Shown in pieces: positions 1 to 12,630 of a stretch of DNA of 64,000 nucleotides. The stretch is from NCBI RefSeq assembly GCF_037975245.1, contig NC_092576.1:23293111-23357110 (forward strand). The letters are read 5' to 3'. Position 1 is the first letter of the stretch, and each line of letters opens with the position of its first letter. This DNA is from Apostichopus japonicus (taxonomy: Eukaryota; Echinodermata; Holothuroidea; Aspidochirotida; Stichopodidae). Made by a program: the position numbers and the translations under genes. The notes beneath the pieces were generated by a model. It was not told the origin of the DNA. It searched no databases and was given only the letters and a program-made list of their open reading frames with translations.

Positions 1-3000
1 GATGAACCTGTCTACTTTAATGTGGTGCTAACCGGACATGCCAGTAGGCTCCATAACTAAAGTTAATCGATTTTGAAAAAAAATAAAAATTATAAATTTA
101 TCTGATCATTACACATTACGTATATACAGCGCGTTTAGAGATGTCCGTATCGGTTTTAAAACTTTAAGGTCACTTTTGGTCAAGAAATCATTTTTGTTAC
201 CGATAGTAGAGGTATACCACGTAAAAGAGGAACCTTTCTACTTTAATGTGGTGCTAACCGGACATCCTAGTAGGCTCCATAACTAAAGTTAATCGATTTT
301 GAAAAAAATTAAAAAATTACCATTTTTCTTATCATTACACATTACGTATATACAGCGCGTTTAGTGATGTCCGTATCGGGGTTAAAACTTTAAGGCCACT
401 TTTGGTCAAGAAATCATTTTTGTTACCGATAGTAGAGGTATACCACGTAAAAGAGGAACCTTTCTACTTTAATGTGGTGCTAACCGGACATCCTAGTAGG
501 CTCCATAACTAAAGTTAATCGATTTTGAAAAAAATTAAAAATGATAAATTGTTCTGATCATTACACATAACGTATATACAGCGCGTTTAGAGATGTCCGT
601 ATCGGGGTTAAAACTTCAAGGTCACTTTTGGTCAAGAAATCATTTTTGTTACCGATAGTAGAGGCATACCACGTGAAAGATGAACCTGTCTACTTTAATG
701 TGGTGCTAACCGGACATGCCAGTAGGCTCCATAACTAAAGTTAATCGATTTTGAAAAAAATAAAAAAATAAACATTTTTCTTATCATTACACATTACGTA
801 TATACAGCGCGTTTAGAGATGTCCGTATCGGTTTTAAAACTTTAAGGTCACTTTTGGTCAAGAAATCATTTTTGTTACCGATAGTAGAGGTATACCACGT
901 AAAAGAGGAACCTTTCTACTTTAATGTGGTGCTAACCGGACATCCTAGTAGGCTCCATAACTAAAGTTAATCGATTTTGAAAAAAATTAAAAATTAACCA
1001 TTTTTCTTATCATTACACATTACGTATATACAGCGCGTTTAGAGATGTCCGTATCGGTTTTAAAACTTTAAGGTCACTTTTGGTCAAGAAATCATTTTTG
1101 TTACCGATAGTAGAGGTATACCACGTAAAAGAGGAACCTTTCTACTTTAATGTGGTGCTAACCGGACATCCTAGTAGGCTCCATAACTAAAGTTAATCGA
1201 TTTTGAAAAAAATTAAAAAATTAACATTTTTCTTATCATTACACATTACGTATATACAGCGCGTTTAGAGATGTCCGTATCGGGGTTAAAACTTTAAGGT
1301 CACTTTTGGTCAAGAAATCATTTTTGTTACCGATAGTAGAGGTATACCACGTGAAAGATGAACCTGTCTACTTTAATGTGGTGCTAACCGGACATGCCAG
1401 TAGGCTCCATAACTAAAGTTAATCGATTTTGAAAAAAATAAAAATTATAAATTTATCTGATCATTACACATTACGTATATACAGCGCGTTTAGAGATGTC
1501 CGTATCGGTTTTAAAACTTTAAGGTCACTTTTGGTCAAGAAATCATTTTTGTTACCGATAGTAGAGGTATACCACGTAAAAGAGGAACCTTTCTACTTTA
1601 ATGTGGTGCTAACCGGACATCCTAGTAGGCTCCATAACTAAAGTTAATCGATTTTGAAAAAAATTAAAAAATTACCATTTTTCTTATCATTACACATTAC
1701 GTATATACAGCGCGTTTAGTGATGTCCGTATCGGGGTTAAAACTTTAAGGCCACTTTTGGTCAAGAAATCATTTTTGTTACCGATAGTAGAGGTATACCA
1801 CGTAAAAGAGGAACCTTTCTACTTTAATGTGGTGCTAACCGGACATCCTAGTAGGCTCCATAACTAAAGTTAATCGATTTTGAAAAAAATTAAAAAATTA
1901 CCATTTTTCTTATCATTACACATTACGTATATACAGCGCGTTTAGAGATGTCCGTATCGGGGTTAAAAGTTTAAGGTCACTTTTGGTCAAGAAATCATTT
2001 TTGTTACCGATAGTAGAGGTATACCACGTAAAAGAGGAACCTTTCTACTTTAATGTGGTGCTAACCGGACATCCTAGTAGGCTCCATAACTAAAGTTAAT
2101 CGATTTTGAAAAAAAATAAAAATCATAAATTTTTCTGATCATTACACATAACGTATATACAGCGCGTTTAGAGATGTCCGTATCGGGGTTAAAACTTCAA
2201 GGTCACTTTTGGTCAAGAAATCATTTTTGTTACCGATAGTAGAGGCATACCACGTGAAAGATGAACCTGTCTACTTTAATGTGGTGCTAACCGGACATCC
2301 TAGTAGGCTCCATAACTAAAGTTAATCGATTTTGAAAAAAAATTAAAAATTAACATTTTTCTTATCATTACACATTGCGTATATACAGCGCGTTTAGAGA
2401 TGTCCGTATCGGGGTTAAAACTTTAAGGTCACTTTTGGTCAAGAAATCATTTTTGTTACCGATAGTAGAGGTATACCACGTAAAAGATGAACCTTTCTAC
2501 TTTAATGTGGTGCTAACCGGACATCCTAGTAGGCTCCATAACTAAAGTTAATCGATTTTGAAAAAAATTAAAAATTTAACATTTTTCTTATCATTACACA
2601 TTACGTATATACAGCGCGTTTAGTGATGTCCGTATCGGGGTTAAAACTTTAAGGTCACTTTTGGTCAAGAAATCATTTTTGTTACCGATAGTAGAGGTAT
2701 ATCACGTAAAAGAGGAACCTTTCTACTTTAATGTGGTGCTAACCGGACATGCCAGTAGGCTCCATAACTAAAGTTAATCGATTTTGAAAAAAATTAAAAA
2801 ATTACCATTTTTCTTATCATTACACATTACGTATATACAGCGCGTTTAGAGATGTCCGTATCGGGGTTAAAAGTTTAAGGTCACTTTTGGTCAAGAAATC
2901 ATTTTTGTTACCGATAGTAGAGGTATACCACGTAAAAGAGGAACCTTTCTACTTTAATGTGGTGCTAACCGGACATCCTAGTAGGCTCCATAACTAAAGT

Positions 3001-5084
3001 TAATCGATTTTGAAAAAAATTAAAAAATTAACATTTTTCTTTTCATTACACGTTACGTATATACAGCGCGTTTAGAGATGTCCGTATCGGGGTTAAAACT
3101 TTAAGGTCACTTTTGGTCAAGAAATCATTTTTGTTACCGATAGTAGAGGTATACCACGTAAAAGAGGAACCTTTCTACTTTAATGTGGTGCTAACCGGAC
3201 ATCCTAGTAGGCTCCATAACTAAAGTTAATCGATTTTGAAAAAAAATAAAAATCATAAATTTTTCTTATCATTACACATTACGTATATACAGCGCGTTTA
3301 GAGATGTCCGTATCGGGGTTAAAACTTTAAGGTCACTTTTGGTCAAGAAATCATTTTTGTTACCGATAGTAGAGGTATACCACGTAAAAGAGGAACCTTT
3401 CTACTTTAATGTGGTGCTAACCGGACATCCTAGTAGGCTCCATAACTAAAGTTAATCGATTTTGAAAAAAATTAAAAAATTAACATTTTTCTTATCATTA
3501 CACATTACGTATATACAGCGCGTTTAGAGATGTCCGTATCGGGGTTAAAAGTTTAAGGTCACTTTTGGTCAAGAAATCATTTTTGTTACCGATAGTAGAG
3601 GTATACCACGTAAAAGAGGAACCTTTCTACTTTAATGTGGTGCTAACCGGACATCCTAGTAGGCTCCATAACTAAAGTTAATCGATTTTGAAAAAAAATA
3701 AAAATCATAAATTTTTCTGATCATTACACATAACGTATATACAGCGCGTTTAGAGATGTCCGTATCGGGGTTAAAACTTCAAGGTCACTTTTGGTCAAGA
3801 AATCATTTTTGTTACCGATAGTAGAGGCATACCACGTGAAAGATAAACCTGTCTACTTTAATGTGGTGCTAACCGGACATCCTAGTAGGCTCCATAACTA
3901 AAGTTAATCGATTTTGAAAAAAAATAAAAATCATAAATTTTTCTGATCATTACACATAACGTATATACAGCGCGTTTAGAGATGTCCGTATCGGGGTTAA
4001 AACTTCAAGGTCACTTTTGGTCAAGAAATCATTTTTGTTACCGATAGTAGAGGCATACCACGTGAAAGATGAACCTGTCTACTTTAATGTGGTGCTAACC
4101 GGACATGCCAGTAGGCTCCATAACTAAAGTTAATCGATTTTGAAAAAAATAAAAATTATAAATTTATCTGATCATTACACATTACGTATATACAGCGCGT
4201 TTAGAGATGTCCGTATCGGTTTTAAAACTTTAAGGTCACTTTTGGTCAAGAAATCATTTTTGTTACCGATAGTAGAGGTATACCACGTAAAAGAGGAACC
4301 TTTCTACTTTAATGTGGTGCTAACCGGACATCCTAGTAGGCTCCATAACTAAAGTTAATGGATTTTGAAGAAAGAAAAAAAATCATTTTTTGGATCATTA
4401 CACCTTAGATATACAGCGCGTTTAGAGATGTCCGTATCGGGGTTAAAACTTCAAGGCCACTTTTGGTCAAGAAATCATTTTTGTTACCGATAGTAGAGGT
4501 ATACCACGTGAAAGAGGAACATTTCTACTTTAATGTGGTGCTAACGGGACATGCCAGTAGGCTCCATAACTAAAGTTAATCGATTTTGAAAAAAAATAAA
4601 AATTAACCATTTTTCTGATCATTACACATTACGTATATACAGCGCGTTTAGAGATGTCCGGATCGGGGTTAAAACTTTAAAGCCATATTTGGTCAAGAAA
4701 TCATTTTTGTTACCGATGGTAGAGGTATACCACGTAAAAGAAGTACCGTTCTATTTTAATGTGGTGCTAACCGGACATCCTAGTAGGCTCCATAACTAAA
4801 GTTAATCGATTTTGAAGGGGAAAAAAATCATTTTTTTAGATCATTACACCTTAGATACTGCGCGTTTAGTGATGTCCGTATCGGGGTTAAAACTTTAAGG
4901 CCACTTTTGGTCAAGAAATCATTTTTGTTACCGATAGTAGAGGTATACCACGTGAAAGATGAACCTGTCTACTTTAATATGGTGCTAACCGGACATCCTT
5001 GTAGGCTCCATAACTAAAGTTAATCGATTTTGAAAAAAAAATCATTTTTCTGATCATTACACAATTACGTATATACAGCGCGTT
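1..5084. repeat. Satellite DNA array, unit about 226 bp, about 22 copies
   Basis: A head-to-tail array whose landmark words (agtaggctccataactaaag, tacagcgcgtttag, gtcaagaaatcatttttg) recur every 225-228 bp. It begins in mid-unit at base 1, so it extends beyond the left edge. Most units differ by a few bases, chiefly in the AT-rich segment after gattttgaaaa. Units 1, 7 and 19 (near 1, 1357 and 4069) share the same variant set and lie exact multiples of 226 bp apart, which shows block duplication (higher-order structure). The last units (about 4354-5084) are more diverged and carry small deletions. No gene is supported inside; short reading frames recur only because the units recur. Confidence 0.97.
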
Positions 5085-5334
5085 TGGGGTTTTATTTTCG
5101 CCAATCTAGCGTTTTTTCGTCAACTGTTGCTGGTAACACTGGTTATAACAAACACACACGACCGCAGTTGTAGTACTGTGTGTCATGTCTTACTGTCCTT
5201 TTTTTCTTAGTGGCTGCTGTTAGTGTCTGCTCTTAGTGGCTGCTACCTTCAATGAGGCTCGCTCTTATTGTTCGCCAACTTCAGCCAGATCCGTTGTTTT
5301 TCTGTTCCGTACATTTGGCTAGTGTACAATATTT
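5085..5334 (+). promoter_or_regulatory. Presumed promoter and 5' UTR of CNOT11
   Basis: This is the only unique sequence between the satellite and the CNOT11 start codon, so promoter and 5' UTR must lie here unless an upstream non-coding exon is hidden in or beyond the satellite. I see no convincing TATA box. An in-frame TAG at 5320-5322 blocks any longer N-terminus in this exon. Confidence 0.5.
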
Positions 5335-8300
5335 ATGAAATCAATCAAGATGTCTCTTTCTGCGAAAGAATTGGTCTTCATTACAAAGTAAGCTTTGCGT
5401 GTTAGAGGCCTATCTATTTAACTCTCATGGTTTGTGAGCAATTAAACTGTTTACTGTTTGTATCCCGAATACGCGTACAATATTACTAAGATTGCTACAA
5501 CACCGGTCATATTGTACTGTGAGTGTTACTTAGCCAACTGTAGCTTAGGCCTATACCCGAGACCTGTTGCGCGAAAACAAAGAAGGTTTTAACTACAATC
5601 ACCGGATATCAGTAGAACATAAAAGTAAATGTCAGTGTAATTTGTAGAAACGTAATCTGATGTGGAAAAATGTATATGCGTAGTTAAGGGAGTCAATATC
5701 AGCACTTCGCTACATGAAACACACATGTATTGCTGATTTTGTATTCTTTAGCCTAGGCTCAGTTTGGATATGCACAGATTTATACGTGCAAGTAGGGGGC
5801 TAATGTAAGCACTTCTGTAGACAACACATCCGTGTATTGCTGATTCTGTATTAGCCTAGCTCAGTTTGGACGATCTCTGGGTCTGACAGTCAGGAGTTCA
5901 AACCAAGGCTTGGAACAAAGCCAAATGTAATTTTGTAAATGTTCTTGATTTTAGAGATCATATTTCAATCGGCAATTGAGCATCATTTGAAAGTCTGCAC
6001 AGAATAACTGTCCTCAATTTTAAACTTGGAAGTATTGTCAGTTCTACTAATGTATCTATTGAAGTTCAATATGTTAAATTATCTAATAAAATGAGTTTGT
6101 TGAGTGGTCGGCAATAATTTAGTATCCAACTGTTGTGTAACTGTTTTTGAAAGTACTAGAGCTGAATTTTGATTCTTTCAGATTACTACAAATGGGTCCT
6201 GTGTAAATAAGCTACCGTGCTATACATCTTTGGACTTGTATAGCAATTCGACCATTTTGTATAATACTTTGCATTAATTGTGATACTGGATAACTCATGC
6301 CGTGGCTGTTAGATTGTACTAAAATTTGCCTTACTTATGCCAATTTTAATGTCTAAATGCAATTGAAGTTTCGCTATCACTATTAAGTACAGAAATATGT
6401 TACTTAATATACAATATGACTATGGTAGGAGTTCCCACTCATCATCATTTCCATAGCGTCAGATCTCCAGACATTGTGCTAGGCCTAGCCTCTAGAGGTT
6501 ATTCGTAGGGCAGTCAATGGAATAACAGAAACTAACAATTATGCTAGGCCTAGCCTAGGCGATTTGCCGGGCAGTCAATGGAATAACAGAAACTTACATT
6601 ATGCTAGGCCTAGCCTAGGCTGTTCTCTGGGAAGTCAATGGAATAACAGAAGCTCACATTATGCTAGGCCTAGCCTAGGCTATTCCCTGGGCAGTCAATG
6701 GAATAACAGAAACATACAGATACATGCTATAAACCAAGCAAGCAGATCCGTAAAGTGAAACGCCTGCACTATTGATTGTGAAAAAATACATTAACTGATT
6801 CCTGCGGCAGCCGAATGAATGAGGACTAAAACTTGCACTAATCCCCCTCTCCCCTACCCTATCCTACCCTTTCCAAGTCTTGCCAAGTGAATTAGAAAGT
6901 GCAACATGTTATTTACCAGGAAGCAGCTTAAATAAGACCTACTGTACAGTACTGCCCTCCTTGTTCCTGCAACCAGAGGAATAGTAAAACTATTCCCTTA
7001 GTCCCTTGGCAGCTGGACAAAGATGAAAGATGTCACATGTTGAAAGTTGCATATGTTCTGTTTATCAAAAAGCACACTGTATTTTGTTAACTTGTTATTT
7101 GTCAACCTATGGATTATAAAAGCCAGTTGAGATATTCTCATCATTCCAATGTTTTGAATTGTTCATGTGGTTGATCTGATATTCCCCTACAAGTTTCCTA
7201 CAGTAGTCTTTTGTTGAAAAGTGCATTGTTGAAGTTCATTGAAAAACTGACTACGGCTGTTTTTATACTTTTTCAATGAATGTAAAGGGAATTATGATCA
7301 CTTTGAAACCTAATTGCTAGCAATTCATCAACAAGTGTGCAAACTGTGTTACTTTACACCTTCTAAGACCTGCACTCCTGTCTGGTTAATTGTACAGTAC
7401 TGTAGCAGCCTGGCATAATTTGCCATTCACCTGGGAGAATAGCCATGATTACTCGATTGATTTCTGAATATTTCATGTTAGAATTGGCCAGAAGTCTACC
7501 AATTGCCGATGTACTGTAGGCTTACAGTAGGCTAGTGCAGTACATTGTGTCTTGTTTTAATTTCTCAATGCCTTAGTGTAGTATAGTGGAATACTATAGA
7601 AGAGGTTGCAAAAAGACAAACACAAAACAGAACCACAATGCATTGCTGTATTTAGCCTCTTGGTTTGTGGGAAAACAGCTTTGACCCTATTTCAACTTTG
7701 ACCCTGGTAGCCTGGTGTGTATGTTTACATTTTACACAGTATGCAGTGCAGTTACAGTAGTTGTAGTTATTGTTAACAGTTTCTTTACTAAAATTCTTCT
7801 AAATGCAAAATATACAGCACAGTAGTTCTACAAATTGACATAATAAACTTGAATTAATAAGCACTAGACTCTGTACTTCTCTTGACTGTATATATAATAA
7901 ATTATATTCTAAAAACCTTTTTGACTCGTTTTCATTTCCAGCCTCCTTGCGGAGAATGCAATGAGTACTTCAACTTTTGAAAACCTGGCTGACGGTTTTC
8001 ATAAACATTTTCCAAGCAAGAATGACCACTTCAAAGTAGGCAATGCACTGGTGAGTACATTGTTTTTAGTCCTGTTGTGGAATAATGAACCCTACGGTAC
8101 CTCTCTATTCCACAGTCCACACATGTACAGTACAGGTATAGAATTAAATTCTGAATGTTACATTTTGCTAAAATGACATGCTACCATTTATAATAACAAT
8201 GATGCCGATGCCTTTGTTTGTCTACTGATGAGTTTGCAGCAACATCCAGGGACATTAAATCAGTAAATAGCCAGCAGAATGTTGATGCGTGGCCGATGTA

Positions 8301-11300
8301 ATATGACAGTGCTGACTGACCTGTTTGTGATCTGTTAATAGACTGTTCTACTTTAAACTGTACAGTACTAATCTTCAGTCTTTTTCTAGCCTAGTGCTTC
8401 TTACGTTATCCACCCAGGGCGACCCAAAAGGTCAGATCCAAACGACATGACAAACCTAATCTGATTCCCACAGACGCTAAACGCTTGAAACAACCCAACA
8501 GTCAAACCGCTCCAGCCCCCCCCTCCCTCCCCATACAGAACTGAATTTCGAGCTCTACATAAGTATATAGTTAATATGTCGCCCTACAGAGCCTCGACCC
8601 CAAACATAAATAGCCCCGAGAAAACGTTGCTAGACAAATGCCCATAATCCTCAATTTTGAAGCTCAGCCTAGCCTAGCCTATATTCATCCTTTTGGTAGG
8701 TTTTACTCTTGAGGAACCAGGATCTTTTACCTCAGCCAGAGCAGCGACTGGCAGCTTTATTCTTACTCTGGGAAGTCAACAAAGGAGAGACAATGGGGAA
8801 CAATCCATTTGCTCCAGTATTTGCACACGTACTGGTAAGGACGGTTTCTCAAATTATCACATATGGAAATGATTTAATTTCCATGTCCAGAGATATAAAT
8901 GTTGTCGTAATCATTCCTGGTACCTGCGTACTGTATATCATTACTAGGGAATACAATTAGCTGGATGATCATTTGACTTCCAGGAACTGCAGTTTAACTG
9001 GTGTTGTATACGTATGCAAGTACAGGAAAAAAATAAGAACTTGGATGTATGATTTTAGCTATACTGTATTATATGGTTTCAGACTGGATGGTTGTGTTTT
9101 CTGGTCACTGCTGGAAACTTCGGAAGAGTACACACTTATTAAGTAGAAAGACAGTGATTGTGTTTGTTCCCTTGGAGTTTGAATCCGTGAGCAAATTTTT
9201 AAATTTCAAAAACAAAATATTAATAAGTGATAAAGGCCTACAGGACTTTCACAGCTGATGTATGAGCCTACTGTAACCCACTCTTTCTAAACGAATTTGT
9301 GACCCATAAATAAGTAAATACTTTTTATTTCTCAGTTTATCAGAGTTACTCATTCTTATAATCTCAAGAGTTACATAAAACTACAGATATATTTTTACCC
9401 ATTTCCTCATCTCATTCTATCTTTTTATTGTTCAATTAAATCCTTCTCTCCCAAACTTCACAGCTCAGTGACAATGACAGAAACTCCATCGTCAACTTGA
9501 TATCTCCAATCGGCAAAGGGGAGAAGGCTTTCCTGTCCCAACTAGCATCTACAACCATCCCCCCCAGGGATATCCTAATGGTACGTACATTATAAGGTAC
9601 TAGAAATGTGAATGCAATAATTTTCTCCAGATTTCAGTATTTTTTCTGTTTTTCTTTCGTAGTTCTAAGTCACTAGTTTGCATTAATTCCCTACTCTCAA
9701 GCTAGCCATATTCTACACATAAGAAGATTCATTTGAGTTTACTTGTACAGTTGTCTGTGGTATTACTATAGTAAAACATATTTTCTATAAAGTAACACAA
9801 TTTTACTTGATACTTATAGTAAAGTATTTTTTAATTGAAGTATAGTTAAAGTGTGGAAGTATGGACTTCTTGTGTTGTTCATCCTGAACTGAGGAGTGGA
9901 TGTTATTATCATTGTTGCATCAATCAGTACATGAACAAACATACCAGTCATCGCACTCTTCTGTTAGGTAGTATATTTGAAGTGTGGAAGTATGGGCTTC
10001 TTGTGTTGTTCATCCTGAACTGAGAAGTGGATGTTATTATCATTGTTGCATCAATCAGTACATGAACAAACATACCAGTCATCACACTCTTCTGTAAGGT
10101 AGTATATTTGAAGTGTGGAAGTATGGACTTCTTGTGTTGTTCATCCTGAACTGAGAAGTGGATGTTATTATCATTGTTGCATCAATCAGTACATGAACAA
10201 ACATACCAGTCATCAAACTCTTCTATACGGTAGTATAGTTGAAGTGTGGAAGTATGGGCTTCTTGTGTTGTTTAAACAAGTTAAACCATTACACACCAGT
10301 GCCAAATTTGTACATAAAGTTACACATTACGATCATCATTTGTACGGTCTTCACTGCAGCAACTGAAGAAGACCCCCAGGCAGATAGTATCGACTGATCC
10401 AGGACCAAATGTTGGCGATTGGGGAGGACTGAAACTGTCTCTAGCAGAGAAGCATAATGAATTACCAGCAGAGGGTAAATCAGGCCTCTCCTGTATCATA
10501 ACAGACCCTGAAACAGATTCAAGGTAAGGCCATACCTAGAGCAATAATGATAATAATAACAATAGTAATATTCAGGAATATTATTGATATGTTAATTGGA
10601 TTGATAATTACCTAGATCAATACATGTGCATTGGTATCCTTGTAAAACCAGACCCTGAAACACAATGTTAATGAGGTGGAATGTCAGCCATTGTGCATTG
10701 GTATCTTTATAAAAGTGTATTTTAATATAGGCCTGACCTGTATAATGCCCAATACCCGCTACAAAGACCAGAAGTGAAGTAATTATTATTCCACTGGCCA
10801 GTGTCAAATGAACATATGACTACTTTAAATGATCTATTTTGTATCAAAATATGTCGAGAGAAAGAAAATTAATGGTGTAGAGCAGATCTTTATTACAAGT
10901 GTAAGATAGGACCAGACCTTGGATCAACCTAAAGGTAAGACCTTATTGACATATTGTCAAATGGAGAGAATAAAGTAACAAGGTATGCAATGATGTTATA
11001 TACGTAGCAATGAATAATATACTTTGAATGGGTGATTTTGCAGTGCTCTTGGTGAAGGTTAATTACTGTCATTAGTTACCGCTTTTTATTACTGTATTAT
11101 TTCTGAGTCTGAGTCAACTTTTGAGTTAAGTGTTAGGTGATATTGAGTGCAGCATTAACTGGAAACTTTCAAGCAGTTTGTTCTAGAATTTGTAAGATAG
11201 ACTGGTTGATGACATTTCGTCTTTGGACAGACGATATGTAATGTCGTTCATTTCCTCACTTAGCTATAATCCGAGCATAGCCACGACTGTGATGGAGAAT

Positions 11301-12585
11301 CTAATGTGTGGTAATCGGTCACCGATCAACAGTCACTTCAAGCCAGAGTTTATCAGAATAGCACCACCATTACACATCTGTGACGATGAGGTACGGTAAA
11401 ACACACACTCATATATAGCTGCAATGTGTGTTGAATATATATCTAGTGATAGCATGCTCAAGTGTATTATGGCTCAGTTTACACTCTCAACTGAACTATC
11501 TGTACACATTGTGAAATTATTTTCCCAAATTCTACATATTTTTGTTGAATTATTTCTGAAACATGGTATGGTGCACGTGATAAATGAGTGAAAGACTGTA
11601 CATCCTGACTGCACATTGGTCTAAGTAAGTAAGTAGGCATAAGGCTTACTAATAATAGCACCATATCTAATACTTGTTGTGGTGCAGTCCATGTAATAAA
11701 TTTATGAATAATAAGCATCAAAACTTCACATGGCCACAAGCATACAATATAATATGCAAGTCTTAGTTTAAATGACTTAGTGAAATAATGTTTCAACATT
11801 TTTGGCAGTAAAATATTAGACAGACTAATATTGGTTTAGGTCAGTTGTGTTTAACAAAACAACTATCAAATTATCCCCTTCGCATTCGTTTAGTTGGTAT
11901 GGTTACACCCCGGCGAGAGGGACCACTTTGTCGCATGGGATAATGGCATGGGAATCAACAACAGTGCTGGACTTCAAGAAGTAAAGAAACTGATGGCTAA
12001 AGCCTTTAAGGAACCTCTCTTACTAGCCAAGCAACAGCAGTTATTAAGTGAACTGGAGAAAGATCCAAAACTAGTCTACCATATTGGACTTACCCCAGCA
12101 AAAGTATGTATGAAAGTGTTCAGCAGTCTGGAACTGCATTATTAACTGCTGCAGATTACTACATGGTCTACGGGAAATTCATATATTGGTTACCGGATTG
12201 GAAACCAAGTAAAGGTCATTAGTTTCGATTCATTCAAGGACTGTGTGTAACATACAGTGCTCAGCTGTTTTGTAACAAGAAGAACTTGATGTAGGGAAAC
12301 TTTTATTATAACAAATTTTTTTATTCTACCGTACTGGACTGAACCCCAGCATGGGTATTTACAGGAATGTGCAGTCCTTCAAAATGGTGATAGCAGATGA
12401 CTAGCCTATTCCAATTTAGCAGAATCATATGAAACTAGTTTGGTCGCAGAGTAGAGTAGACAAGTGGAAACAAGGAAGGGGATTATCCATGAAATAAGAT
12501 TACTTCAGCAAAAGTGACCCTAGGTACAGTATTATGAAGCCTGTACACATGGACTCATTCAACACTGCGTTGTGGCTCTTTATAT

Positions 12586-12630
<45 letters not shown>

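Noticed and set aside
1429-4352. Two identical 70-codon frames at 1429-1641 and 4140-4352
   Set aside because: They are the same satellite unit variant repeated 12 units apart. Frames open in some units are closed in others, so there is no sign of coding.
6564-6758. 64-codon frame with a repeated GSQWNNR motif
   Set aside because: It arises because the minisatellite unit is exactly 60 bp, a multiple of three. It lies inside CNOT11 intron 1.
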